DNA of 58,126 nucleotides from an uncultured bacterium (GTDB taxonomy: Bacteria > Gemmatimonadota > Gemmatimonadetes > Longimicrobiales > RSA9). Below, in pieces: positions 6,888 to 14,625 of the stretch. The translations under genes and the position numbers were made by a program. The notes beneath the pieces are model-generated. The model searched no databases. It had not been told where the DNA came from and saw nothing but the letters and a program-made list of their open reading frames with translations. Position 1 is the stretch's first letter. The number at the start of each line of letters is the position of its first letter. Location: NCBI GenBank assembly GCA_937889645.1, contig CALBZE010000025.1, positions 1 to 58,126 on the forward strand, in the 5' to 3' direction.

Positions 6888-9824
6888 CTACGGCCGGTCC
6901 GTCGTGACCTCCGTCACCAGCTCCAGCCCGAGCGTCCGCCCCTTTGCCACGGCCGGCACGCCCTTCTCGAGCCAGACCGGCGCGGGCGCGCCCTTCAGGA
7001 AGTGGTCGAAGAACTGCTGCATGCGGATCGCCCAGTCCTTCTTGTTGTGCCACTTCGTCAGCCCGTGGTCCTCGCCGTTGTAGTTCAGCATCCACACGGG
7101 CTTGCCGAGGCGACGCAGCGCGACGAAGTACTCGATCCCCTGGTACCACGGCACCGCGCCGTCCTGGTCGTTGTGCAGCATCAGGAGCGGCGTGTTGACC
7201 TTGTCCGCCCAGAAGATCGGCGAATTCTCGATGAACTGCAGCGGCGAGTCCCAGAGCGTGCCGCCGATGCGGCTCTGCGTCTTCTCGTACTGGAACATGC
7301 GGCTCATCCCGCTGCTCCAGCGAATCCCGCCGTAGGCGCTGATCATGTTCGAGACGGGCGCGCCGGCCTCCGCGGCGGCGAAGATGTCCGTCTGCGTGAT
7401 CATGTACGCGATCTGGTAGCCGCCCCAGGAGTGCCCCTGGACGCCGATCGCCTTCTCGTCGACGAAACCGCGCCGGATCAGCTCGAGGACGCCCGGCACG
7501 ACCGCGTGCACCGCGCTCTCGCCCGGGTACCCGATCTGGTACGGGATGTCCGGGACGAAGACCAGGTAGCCGCGGCTCGCGTAGAAGCTGAAGCTGATGC
7601 TCGCGCGGTCGGGGACCGGCATGCGGTACTGGTGCAGCCCATCGGACATCCGCTCGTAGAAGTAGACCATCATCGGGTACTTCTTCGACCGATCGAAGCC
7701 CTCGGGCTTGATCAGGATCCCCTGGAGCGGCGTGCCGTCGACGGAGCGCCACTCGACCAGCTCGGCGGTGCCCCACAGGAACTGCGCCTGCTGCGGGTTC
7801 GCGTCGCTGATTCGACGCATGTCGCGGAACGACAGGTCCGTCGCCCAGAGGTCCGGGAATTCCTCGAACCGCGAGCGGGTGAGCAGCAGCACGTCCGCGT
7901 TCTTCGCCTTCTGCGGCGAGCCGAACGCGCGGTCCTCGAAGATCAGCCGCTCCGGCCGGCGGTCGCCGTCGAACCGGTCGCGGTAGAAGCCGCTCGCCTT
8001 GGTGCCCAGATCGAAGGCCGAGAGGAGGACCGGCCGGGACACGTCGATCCCGCGCTCGTCGTCATCCAGACGGACGTAGCGGAAGCGCAGGTTCTGCTCG
8101 CGGCCGACGCCCTCGGTGAGGTTGCGCGCCGGCTGGCGGCCGGTCGGGTCCGTCGCCCAGATGTCGTGCTTGTCGTAGACGAGGAACCACTTCTCGTCCG
8201 CGGTCCAGCCGGCGGCGCCGTACGGCGGCGGCTCGTCCGGGTGGTCGTCCAGCTCATCGTAGACCGGGTGCGGCACCGACTCCGTCAGGCTGACGACGTC
8301 GCCGCGCTCGAGGTCCATGGCGAACCAGGCGAGGCTCTGGCCGTCGTACCAGGCGGCGTAGCGCCCCGACGGCGACAGGCGGAACGCGCCACCGAAGCCG
8401 CCCTCGAGCTTCTTCAGGATCAACTCGCGCGCGCCGGTCTCGACGTCGACCAGGTAGACGTCGTTGAAGGTGCCGTCCCACGAGACGAGCTGCATGTAGG
8501 GGATCTGCGACGTCGCGATCAGCCGCTTCGGGTCGCCGTCGGTGAAGACCATGACTTCCGGGACGGTCTGGTCGGCGAGCTGTACGAGCCGGCCGTTGGA
8601 GGTGTGGTAGACCGCCACGTAGCTGCGGTTACGCTCCTGCTGGGCCCGCACGAGCTGCATCGGCTGGATGAGCGGGTCCTTCCAGTTCCAGATGTCGACC
8701 TTGACGCGTTCCTCGGGGAGCGGCAGCTCGCTCTCGTCCGGCTCGGGCGCCGGGCGCGGCGCGGTGCCGAAGAAGAGGCGACGCCCGCTCTTCGAGAAGC
8801 TCGGCGTGCGATGCTCGCTCACCCACCAGCCGGCGGGGATGCCGCGCGCGCCCTCGCGCGCGACCGCCGTCGCCTCGCCGCGTCCGGCGCGCCACAGGTA
8901 GAGCGCGTGCGACGGCTGCTTGGCGTCGTAATCGTCGCGGTCGGTCAGGAACGCGAGCTGCTCGCCCGCCTCGTCCCAGGCCAGCCGCTTGTAGTCGCCC
9001 TTCCCGGCGAGCGCCGTCGTGACCCGCCCGTTCGCGACGTCGACGACGAAGACGCCATCGGCCGAGCCGTCCTTGCTCGACGCCGCGTACGCCAGCCGCT
9101 TTCCGTTCTTGGAGAACTGGTAGGCGACGACGTACTCGAACCGATGCTCCTCGCCCGTGGCCAGGTTGCGCAGCACGAGCGTCGAGCCGTCCTCCTTGCG
9201 ACGCTCCGACCGGGCGTTGCGGTCGCCCTCGGCCTCGCCGCCCGCGGCCGCGGGCTGGCCGCCCGGTTGCTGACCCGCGCCGGCGGCGCCCTCACCGGCG
9301 CCGCCCTGCCGGTTGCCTTCGGCGCGGTTCGCGTCCTTCTCGAGCAGGTACGCGACCCACCCCGCTCCCTCGTCCGGGAGCGCGAACGACTTCACGCGCT
9401 CGACCTTGTGGACCTGACCCGTCGAGAGATCGAGGATCCCGAGCGAGTCCTTCGGCATCGCGTCCGGCCGCGCCTTGGCTCGCTTCAGCGAATCCACGAC
9501 CGCGTCCATCGGCTTGATCGTGAAGACGACGAAGCGCGCATCCTGGCTGAAGCGCGCGGAGAGGCCGCGCGGGATGCGGTGTACCGTCTGGGCGCCGAGC
9601 GCGTGGACGAACAGCTCGGCGTCGCCGTCCTCGACCGTCGTCGAGTAGAGGACCCACCGCCCGTCGGTGGAGATCTCGCTGCCGCGGATCGAGCGCCAGT
9701 TCCAGGTGTCTTCGTGCTCGAGCGGCCGCTTCGGCCCCTGGGCCAGGACCGGCGTCGCCACGAACGCGACGGCTACGGCCGCAACCAGGGTTCGGATAGG
9801 ACTCGCGCGCATGATCGTACTCAT
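6888..9824 (-). CDS. S9 family (prolyl oligopeptidase-type) secreted peptidase
   Basis: The 978-residue serine peptidase has a Sec signal ending FVATPVLAQ, so it acts in the periplasm or outside. A long N-terminal beta-propeller-like half (repeats such as GRWVLYSTT, DARFVVFTIK, GKRLAYAAS, GRRLFFGTA) precedes the alpha/beta-hydrolase domain. The catalytic triad is visible: Ser799 in GHSWGGY, Asp888 in HNDQDGAVPW and His920 in GEDHGLTKW. A Gly/Ala/Gln-rich low-complexity segment (GGAGEGAAGAGQQ) interrupts the propeller near residues 175-205. I use ATG at 9824; ATG at 9812 would give the same mature protein. No partner gene is evident. The role is probably peptide degradation for nutrition. Confidence 0.93.
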   Translation of the reverse strand: MSTIMRASPIRTLVAAVAVAFVATPVLAQGPKRPLEHEDTWNWRSIRGSEISTDGRWVLYSTTVEDGDAELFVHALGAQTVHRIPRGLSARFSQDARFVVFTIKPMDAVVDSLKRAKARPDAMPKDSLGILDLSTGQVHKVERVKSFALPDEGAGWVAYLLEKDANRAEGNRQGGAGEGAAGAGQQPGGQPAAAGGEAEGDRNARSERRKEDGSTLVLRNLATGEEHRFEYVVAYQFSKNGKRLAYAASSKDGSADGVFVVDVANGRVTTALAGKGDYKRLAWDEAGEQLAFLTDRDDYDAKQPSHALYLWRAGRGEATAVAREGARGIPAGWWVSEHRTPSFSKSGRRLFFGTAPRPAPEPDESELPLPEERVKVDIWNWKDPLIQPMQLVRAQQERNRSYVAVYHTSNGRLVQLADQTVPEVMVFTDGDPKRLIATSQIPYMQLVSWDGTFNDVYLVDVETGARELILKKLEGGFGGAFRLSPSGRYAAWYDGQSLAWFAMDLERGDVVSLTESVPHPVYDELDDHPDEPPPYGAAGWTADEKWFLVYDKHDIWATDPTGRQPARNLTEGVGREQNLRFRYVRLDDDERGIDVSRPVLLSAFDLGTKASGFYRDRFDGDRRPERLIFEDRAFGSPQKAKNADVLLLTRSRFEEFPDLWATDLSFRDMRRISDANPQQAQFLWGTAELVEWRSVDGTPLQGILIKPEGFDRSKKYPMMVYFYERMSDGLHQYRMPVPDRASISFSFYASRGYLVFVPDIPYQIGYPGESAVHAVVPGVLELIRRGFVDEKAIGVQGHSWGGYQIAYMITQTDIFAAAEAGAPVSNMISAYGGIRWSSGMSRMFQYEKTQSRIGGTLWDSPLQFIENSPIFWADKVNTPLLMLHNDQDGAVPWYQGIEYFVALRRLGKPVWMLNYNGEDHGLTKWHNKKDWAIRMQQFFDHFLKGAPAPVWLEKGVPAVAKGRTLGLELVTEVTTDRP

Positions 9825-10213
9825 CGGATCGCGGGGTCGTGTGGAATGGATCATCGGGGAACGCGCGCATTCTAGCGCGCTCTTGCCGGGCGCGTCAACG
9901 CGATGGGTACGGCATGGCGCCGGCGCGGGGGCGGTATGTGAACCCGCCGCGGCAAGCGACGGCGCGCGAGCGGCGGCGGTTGCGGCGGCCGTGGCGGCCG
10001 CGGCGGCGGGCCCGGCGGACGCGGGCACCCAACGAGACGCGAACCCGCCGCCCGCGGACGGTGCCGGGGCGGCGGGCTCGCGGCCGGCGCGACGGGTCGG
10101 CGCCGGCGACGTGCGCGCCCGGTCGGCGTTGGCGACGTGCGCGCCCGGTCGGCGCGGCGCGCTCTCACGCAATGCCGTGCGTCACCGGGGTCGGCGCGGC
10201 GTCGCCTCGCGCC
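9825..10213. other. Intergenic region with a 24-bp direct repeat
   Basis: This 389-base extremely GC-rich gap lies between sodA and the S9 peptidase, both on the minus strand. Open frames here are alanine/proline/arginine-rich and lack ribosome binding sites. A 24-base sequence, GGCGACGTGCGCGCCC then GGTCGGCG, occurs at 10105-10128 and again at 10131-10154. The peptidase promoter should lie here but is not obvious. Confidence 0.5.
10105..10154. repeat. 24-bp direct repeat
   Basis: Two identical 24-base copies (10105-10128 and 10131-10154) are separated by two bases, 60 bases downstream of the sodA stop codon. Confidence 0.85.
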
Positions 10214-10825
10214 TTACTTCGCCTGCTCGAGCCGCTTGTTGACTTCGTCCCAGTTCACGACGTTCCACCACGCCTCGAGGTACTCGGGGCGACGGTTCTG
10301 GTAGCGCAGGTAGTAGGCGTGCTCCCAGACGTCGTTCCCGAGGATGGGGTAGTGCCCCTCCATCATCGGGTTGTCCTGGTTCGCGGTGCTCATGACCTCG
10401 AACTTGCCGTCCCGCGTCCGGACCAGCCACGCCCAGCCGCTGCCGAAGCGCTTCGCGCCGGCGTCGTTGAACTGCTTCTTGAACGTCTCGAAGTCGCCGA
10501 AGGTGCTGTTGATGACGTCGGCGATCGCGCCCGTCGGCGCGCCGCCGCCGTTCGGGCTCATGATCTGCCAGAACATCGTGTGGTTCACGTGCCCGCCGCC
10601 GTTGTTGCGCACGGCGGTGCGGATGCTCTCCGGCACGCGGTCCAGGTTGCGGATCAGCTCCTCCGGGCTCATCGCCGCGAGATCGGCGTGACCCTCGAGC
10701 GCGGCGTTCAGGTTGTTGACGTACGCGGCGTGATGCTTGTCGTGGTGCAGCCGCATCGTCTGCTCGTCGATCGCCTTCTCGAGCGCGTCGTAGCCGTAGG
10801 GGAGCGGGGGAAGTTCGTACGCCAT
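10214..10825 (-). CDS. sodA: Superoxide dismutase, Mn type
   Basis: The 203-residue cytoplasmic enzyme converts superoxide to hydrogen peroxide and oxygen. The metal ligands are all present: His27 (HHDKHH), His82 (GHVNHTMFW), Asp165 and His169 (DVWEHAYYL). Gly77/Gly78 before the second ligand and Gln150 in STANQDNP are the pattern seen in manganese rather than iron enzymes, though cambialistic enzymes exist. The start is secure: AGGAGG lies eight bases before ATG at 10825. It is a single gene, and downstream DNA shows no operon partner. Confidence 0.95.
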   Translation of the reverse strand: MAYELPPLPYGYDALEKAIDEQTMRLHHDKHHAAYVNNLNAALEGHADLAAMSPEELIRNLDRVPESIRTAVRNNGGGHVNHTMFWQIMSPNGGGAPTGAIADVINSTFGDFETFKKQFNDAGAKRFGSGWAWLVRTRDGKFEVMSTANQDNPMMEGHYPILGNDVWEHAYYLRYQNRRPEYLEAWWNVVNWDEVNKRLEQAK

Positions 10826-11110
10826 AGTCGGTCCTCCTCAAGTTGGAAGGTGAACTATGGATCGTCGTCGATCCGATTTCGTGAATGGCAGAGGGTCTAC
10901 TATAGGGCATCGGCCGGAGAAGCGCCACCGGGGGGTGCCGAGCGCCCCAGCCAGGCGAAGATCAGGACGTGAGAGGCGAGGAGGAGCGGTACCAGGAAGG
11001 TGGGCAGCAGGCACATGGGCAGCCGCTGCATCGCCGTGCCCGCGCGGGTGGCACCGGGGCGCCGCCTGGCACCGGGACCGTCGCGCCAGGCGCCGCGGCT
11101 TACCCACCCC

Positions 11111-11599
11111 TCACCCCACCAGCAGCGCCCACGCCCCGGTCACGAGGATCACGACGCCGACGGCCATCTTGGCGGCGATCGCGAACATGCGGCCGAGGAC
11201 GACGCCCCAGCCGACGCGGGCGGCGGACGGGAGGTGCCGCCGCTCCCAGAGCGTGACCGCCGCGGCGCCGAGGAACGAGCCGAGGATCCCGGCGACGACC
11301 GGCCCAACGACGGGGATCGGCACGCCGACGAAGATGCCGACGATCCCGCCCACGAGCGCGCCCCAAAACGCGCCGCGCGAACCGCCGTACCGATCGCTCA
11401 TCCGCTTGACGAACAGGAACTCCGCGAGCTCCGCCCCGGCCGCGAGGACGACCGCGGTCACGAGCGTCACGAGGCCGACCTCGCCCGCGAGCGCGCCCGC
11501 CGCCAGGACCGCGACCATGATCCACAACCCGGGGAGCCCGAGCGGGATGATGAGGAGCGCGGGGATCATGACGAGAATGCCCAGAATCGCCCAGATCAT
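11111..11599 (-). CDS. DUF456 family membrane protein
   Basis: The 162-residue product is almost entirely hydrophobic with glycine-rich segments. It has four to five membrane spans: MIWAILGILVMIPALLIIPL, VAVLAAGALAG, GLVTLVTAVVLAAGAELAEF, a GALVGGIVGIFVG pair and a final VVILVTGAWALLVG. The ELAEFLFVKRMSDRYGGSRGA stretch between spans, followed by the glycine-rich hairpin, matches DUF456 proteins. The function of the family is unknown. ATG at 11599 follows GGAAGGTACCG. It lies 286 bases upstream of sodA on the same strand; I infer no functional link. Confidence 0.85.
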   Translation of the reverse strand: MIWAILGILVMIPALLIIPLGLPGLWIMVAVLAAGALAGEVGLVTLVTAVVLAAGAELAEFLFVKRMSDRYGGSRGAFWGALVGGIVGIFVGVPIPVVGPVVAGILGSFLGAAAVTLWERRHLPSAARVGWGVVLGRMFAIAAKMAVGVVILVTGAWALLVG

Positions 11600-11893
11600 C
11601 GGTACCTTCCGTCGAGGTGCGCGGCGCGTGGCGCGCGGGGTGTGAGACCGACGGCGCGCTCGTCCGGGGGCAGGCTCGATACGACGAGACGTCGCCTACT
11701 CCGTTCAAGACGGCCGCACCGTACTACCCGGTTTCACGCAACGCCGGTCCGCGCCGGGGCGCCGGCGGGTCCCGCTCGATTCGCCGGCGTGCACGCGCGC
11801 TCATGGGTGCGGGCGCCGCTCGACTCACCGGCGCGCGCCCGGGTGCCCAGCGCGACGGCCGCGAGCGACGCCCGTCCGCGCCGTCGCCCCGGG

Positions 11894-13978
11894 CTACAGC
11901 GCGCTCCAGACCACGCTGCATCGCGGCCCGCCGGGGAGCAGCCGCGCGGCGAGGCCGAAGGGGTTCCAGCGGTTGCGCTCCCGCGGCGCCCGCGCCCGTG
12001 CGGGCGACTCCACGATCACCTCGAACAGCGCCTCCTCGCCCGGCGTGCGGACCAGCGCGGCGCGGACGTCGTCCTTCCAGGCGCGGTACTCGTCGGACTC
12101 GCCGAAGATCCGGCGGCGCAGCGAGCCGCACTCGGTGAGCATGACGTGGGCGAGCGCGCGTTCCCAACGGACGGCGCGCGGCGCGTCGGGGTCGAGGGCG
12201 ACGTCGGCCGGCGGGACGCCGGCGCGCGCACCGATCCCGGTAGCGCTGGCGCGCGTGTGGCCTCCGGCGACGGCGGCGGCGCGCCGGGCGGTCTCGGCGA
12301 GCCGCGCGATCTCCGCGGCCTGCGTCGCCCGGCCGGTCGCGTCGTAGAGCGCCTCGAGGAGCGTGAGCCCGGTCGACGCGACGGCGACGCCGGCCATGGC
12401 GTCCGTGTAGAACGTCGCCTCGTCGGCCAGCAGGAGGCCGGCGGAGAGGACCTCGCGGAGCGTCGTCTCCGCCTCGGCGACGCGGCCCGCGTCGAGGGCG
12501 AGGAGCGCGCGGGCGACCATCGCCTCGGCGGCCACCTGGAACGGCGTCGTGCTCGGGACCGGGAGGTCCCATTCGGCGGCGTCGTCCGGGAAGGGGAGCA
12601 CGTAGCGCGTGCCGACGACGTCGAGCTCCCCGGCGCGCGCGAGCATCGCGAATTCGGCGAGCGCGGGGTGTTCGGCGCGGGCGCGGAGGTGCGCCTGCTG
12701 CTCGGCGGAGAGCCCCGCGGCGGCGGCCTGGACCCATTCGGCCGTCGGCATGCGCGAGCGGAACGGCGGCGCCTCCGACGGGCGGGCGAGCGGCGCGTCG
12801 TAGAGGCGCTCGGGGAGGAGGAGCCGCGCGTCGGCGTCCGCATGTCTCCCGGCCAACAGCAGGGCATGCAGCGCCTGGCCGGCCGCCTCCGCGGTGATAG
12901 CGCTGTCCGGCGGTAGGCGGTACGGCCGCGCGGCCTCGAGCGCGGCGATCCGCGAGGAGATCACGCTGGTGCGCGGGACGACGTCGGCGACGATGCGGGC
13001 CCGGAACGCCGTCGCGCCGACCAGGACCGCGAAGACGACGACGGCGAGCGTGGCGACCGTCGTCAGGGAGCCGAGGATCCAGAGCGACGCCGGGGCGCCC
13101 GTGGCGCCGCGCCCGGGCTCGGCGGTGCGCGTCGTCTCGAAGCGCTCGGCCCATGCGGCGACGTCGCGTTCGACGTCGTCCTTCGCCTCCCGCGCCCACG
13201 TGCGGCGCGGCACCGCGAGGAGCATGTGCTCGGCGGCGCGGGCCGCGAGCGCGAGGCCGCCGAGGAGGGCGATCGGGCCGAGCGTGAGGATCCAGGCCGT
13301 CGCCGGGCTCGCGGCGCCGGCGTAGGCCAGGACCATCGTCATGAGGAAGCCGAACGTCGGCGTGGCGCCGGCCAGGAGCGCGAGCGTCCCCGCGGCGACG
13401 CGGTTCGCCCGCAGCAGCATGCGCGCTTCCGGCGGGAGCGCCGCGTACTCCCGCGCGCCGCAGGCGACGAGTGCGGCGTCGCCGCGGTGGTCGGCGGCGA
13501 CCTCGAGCGCGGTCCAGCGCCCGTGCCCGGCGTCGAGCCCGACGCGCACCGCCGTGACGAGGCGCCGGGCGTGGGACGCTGTCGCGCCGAGCGCGAACAG
13601 CCCGAGCAGCGCGATCGCCTCCGCCAGCCACGCCGGCGGACCGCCGGGCGACGGCAGCGCCGCCCGGCCGACGGTCAGCAGGTACAGGAGCGGCGCGTAC
13701 AGGAGCACGCTCCCCGCCACCGCCGCTCCGCCCACCCGCCACCCCGCGCCGAGGAGGGGCTCGAGGTGGGGCGGGGGCCAGGGGAATGTGGCGGTGGCCG
13801 GTGACGTGCGCGCGGGGTCTGGGACGCCATGGGCGGATGGGTCGGAGGGGTGCGGCGTGGGGCCCGGGTGGCCATGGCTGGTCGTGCCCGCTACGTCGGC
13901 CGCGCGGCCGGTGGGGCGCTCGGATGAGAATGCGGCCGTTCCGGCCGCGTCCGCTCGGTCGAGTGCGTCGCCGTCCAT
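11894..13978 (-). CDS. Large membrane protein of unknown function
   Basis: The 694-residue product is not one I recognise. It starts with an Ala/Pro/Ser-rich, probably disordered region of about 60 residues. Two spans follow (AVAGSVLLYAPLLYLLTV and WLAEAIALLGLFALGAT), then a loop of about 90 residues and a longer hydrophobic block (AAGTLALLAGATPTFGFLMTMVLAYAG plus TAWILTLGPIALLGGLALAA). A fourth span (LGSLTTVATLAVVVFAVLVG) leads to a C-terminal half of about 350 helical, Ala-rich residues resembling tetratricopeptide repeats. I set the start at ATG 13978 because AGAGGTGATC precedes it; upstream in-frame codons have no ribosome site and encode low-complexity sequence. Confidence 0.7.
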   Translation of the reverse strand: MDGDALDRADAAGTAAFSSERPTGRAADVAGTTSHGHPGPTPHPSDPSAHGVPDPARTSPATATFPWPPPHLEPLLGAGWRVGGAAVAGSVLLYAPLLYLLTVGRAALPSPGGPPAWLAEAIALLGLFALGATASHARRLVTAVRVGLDAGHGRWTALEVAADHRGDAALVACGAREYAALPPEARMLLRANRVAAGTLALLAGATPTFGFLMTMVLAYAGAASPATAWILTLGPIALLGGLALAARAAEHMLLAVPRRTWAREAKDDVERDVAAWAERFETTRTAEPGRGATGAPASLWILGSLTTVATLAVVVFAVLVGATAFRARIVADVVPRTSVISSRIAALEAARPYRLPPDSAITAEAAGQALHALLLAGRHADADARLLLPERLYDAPLARPSEAPPFRSRMPTAEWVQAAAAGLSAEQQAHLRARAEHPALAEFAMLARAGELDVVGTRYVLPFPDDAAEWDLPVPSTTPFQVAAEAMVARALLALDAGRVAEAETTLREVLSAGLLLADEATFYTDAMAGVAVASTGLTLLEALYDATGRATQAAEIARLAETARRAAAVAGGHTRASATGIGARAGVPPADVALDPDAPRAVRWERALAHVMLTECGSLRRRIFGESDEYRAWKDDVRAALVRTPGEEALFEVIVESPARARAPRERNRWNPFGLAARLLPGGPRCSVVWSAL

Positions 13979-13992
13979 CGGATCACCTCTGG

Positions 13993-14081
13993 GTTGCCTC
14001 TCGGGGCGCGGGGGTCGCGCTGTCCCAGTCGCCAAGCCACATCGCCCGCACGAGTTGCCTCTCGGGGCGCGGGGGTCGCGC
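13993..14081. repeat. 28-bp direct repeat near a gene start
   Basis: The sequence beginning GTTGCCTCTCGGGGCGCGGG is found twice, at 13993-14020 and 14054-14081, 61 bases apart. The first copy directly adjoins the ribosome binding site of the membrane protein gene, so both copies would lie in its 5' untranslated region. Confidence 0.85.
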
Positions 14082-14245
14082 GGTGGGGAGGGTCGGCGTG
14101 CGGGTGGAATGTTCGAGGGGTGGGTGGGGTGGTCAAGGGGGTGGGGGCGGGGCGACGGGATTGCGGCGGTGCGAGGTTTGCCGACTGCCACTTCTTTGCG
14201 CCGGCCCGATTGCACCGCGTGGCCGGGGGGCGGCGGCGCCACCGT

Positions 14246-14297
14246 GTAGGAACGTAGCAAGCGTCGCGACGAATCAGGAAGCTTGCTACGTTTCTAC
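14246..14297. repeat. 17-bp inverted repeat (stem-loop)
   Basis: The arms 14246-14262 (GTAGGAACGTAGCAAGC) and 14281-14297 pair with one mismatch around an 18-base loop that itself contains TCGCGA. It lies about 270 bases upstream of the membrane protein start and 330 bases past the P-type ATPase stop, both minus strand. It could be an operator, a 3' end or a relic of a small inverted-repeat element. Confidence 0.7.
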
Positions 14298-14625
14298 GAG
14301 TATCGTGGTCAACTGCACACTCTGGCGGGCGCCGCGAGGCCAGGGTGTCGATTTGCCACATTAGCGGGGGAGAACGTCACGACCTTCATCTGTTTGTGCG
14401 ACGGTTGTGCAGTTTCTACATCGGGCTCGGGGCCGGCGCCCCGTCACTCGAGTCCCCTGCGTGCGCCAGGCCGCGCCCGAACCCCGTCGTGTCGAGGTCG
14501 CTCGTGACGTGAATCCCCCGCGTGCGCCAGGCCGCACCCCCAACCCTTTCACCCCAACCCTTCCACCCCCAACCCTTTCACCCCAACCCTTCCACCCCCA
14601 ACCCCGCCCCCCACCCCCACACCCC
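14298..14625. other. Intergenic region after the P1B ATPase
   Basis: No gene seen. The region includes a 16-18 bp repeat of GCGTGCGCCAGGCCGC near 14459 and 14520, and a C-rich 29-bp tandem repeat (14542-14599) reaching almost to the ATPase stop codon. Confidence 0.5.
14542..14599. repeat. 29-bp tandem repeat, two units
   Basis: Two identical units of an AACCC-based pattern (AACCCTTTCACCCC + AACCCTTCCACCCCC) are followed by degenerate C-rich sequence. They lie in the 3' untranslated region of the minus-strand ATPase gene. Confidence 0.85.

Noticed and set aside
6690..9875. Very long plus-strand open frame (1061 codons) opposite the S9 peptidase
   Set aside because: It is the antisense of a gene with an intact catalytic triad; the product is Arg/Val/Asp-rich with no domain or ribosome site. 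High GC gives long false frames.
11000..12916. Plus-strand open frame of 638 codons across the DUF456 and membrane protein genes
   Set aside because: Arg/Pro/Ala-rich, no start signal, antisense to better-supported genes.
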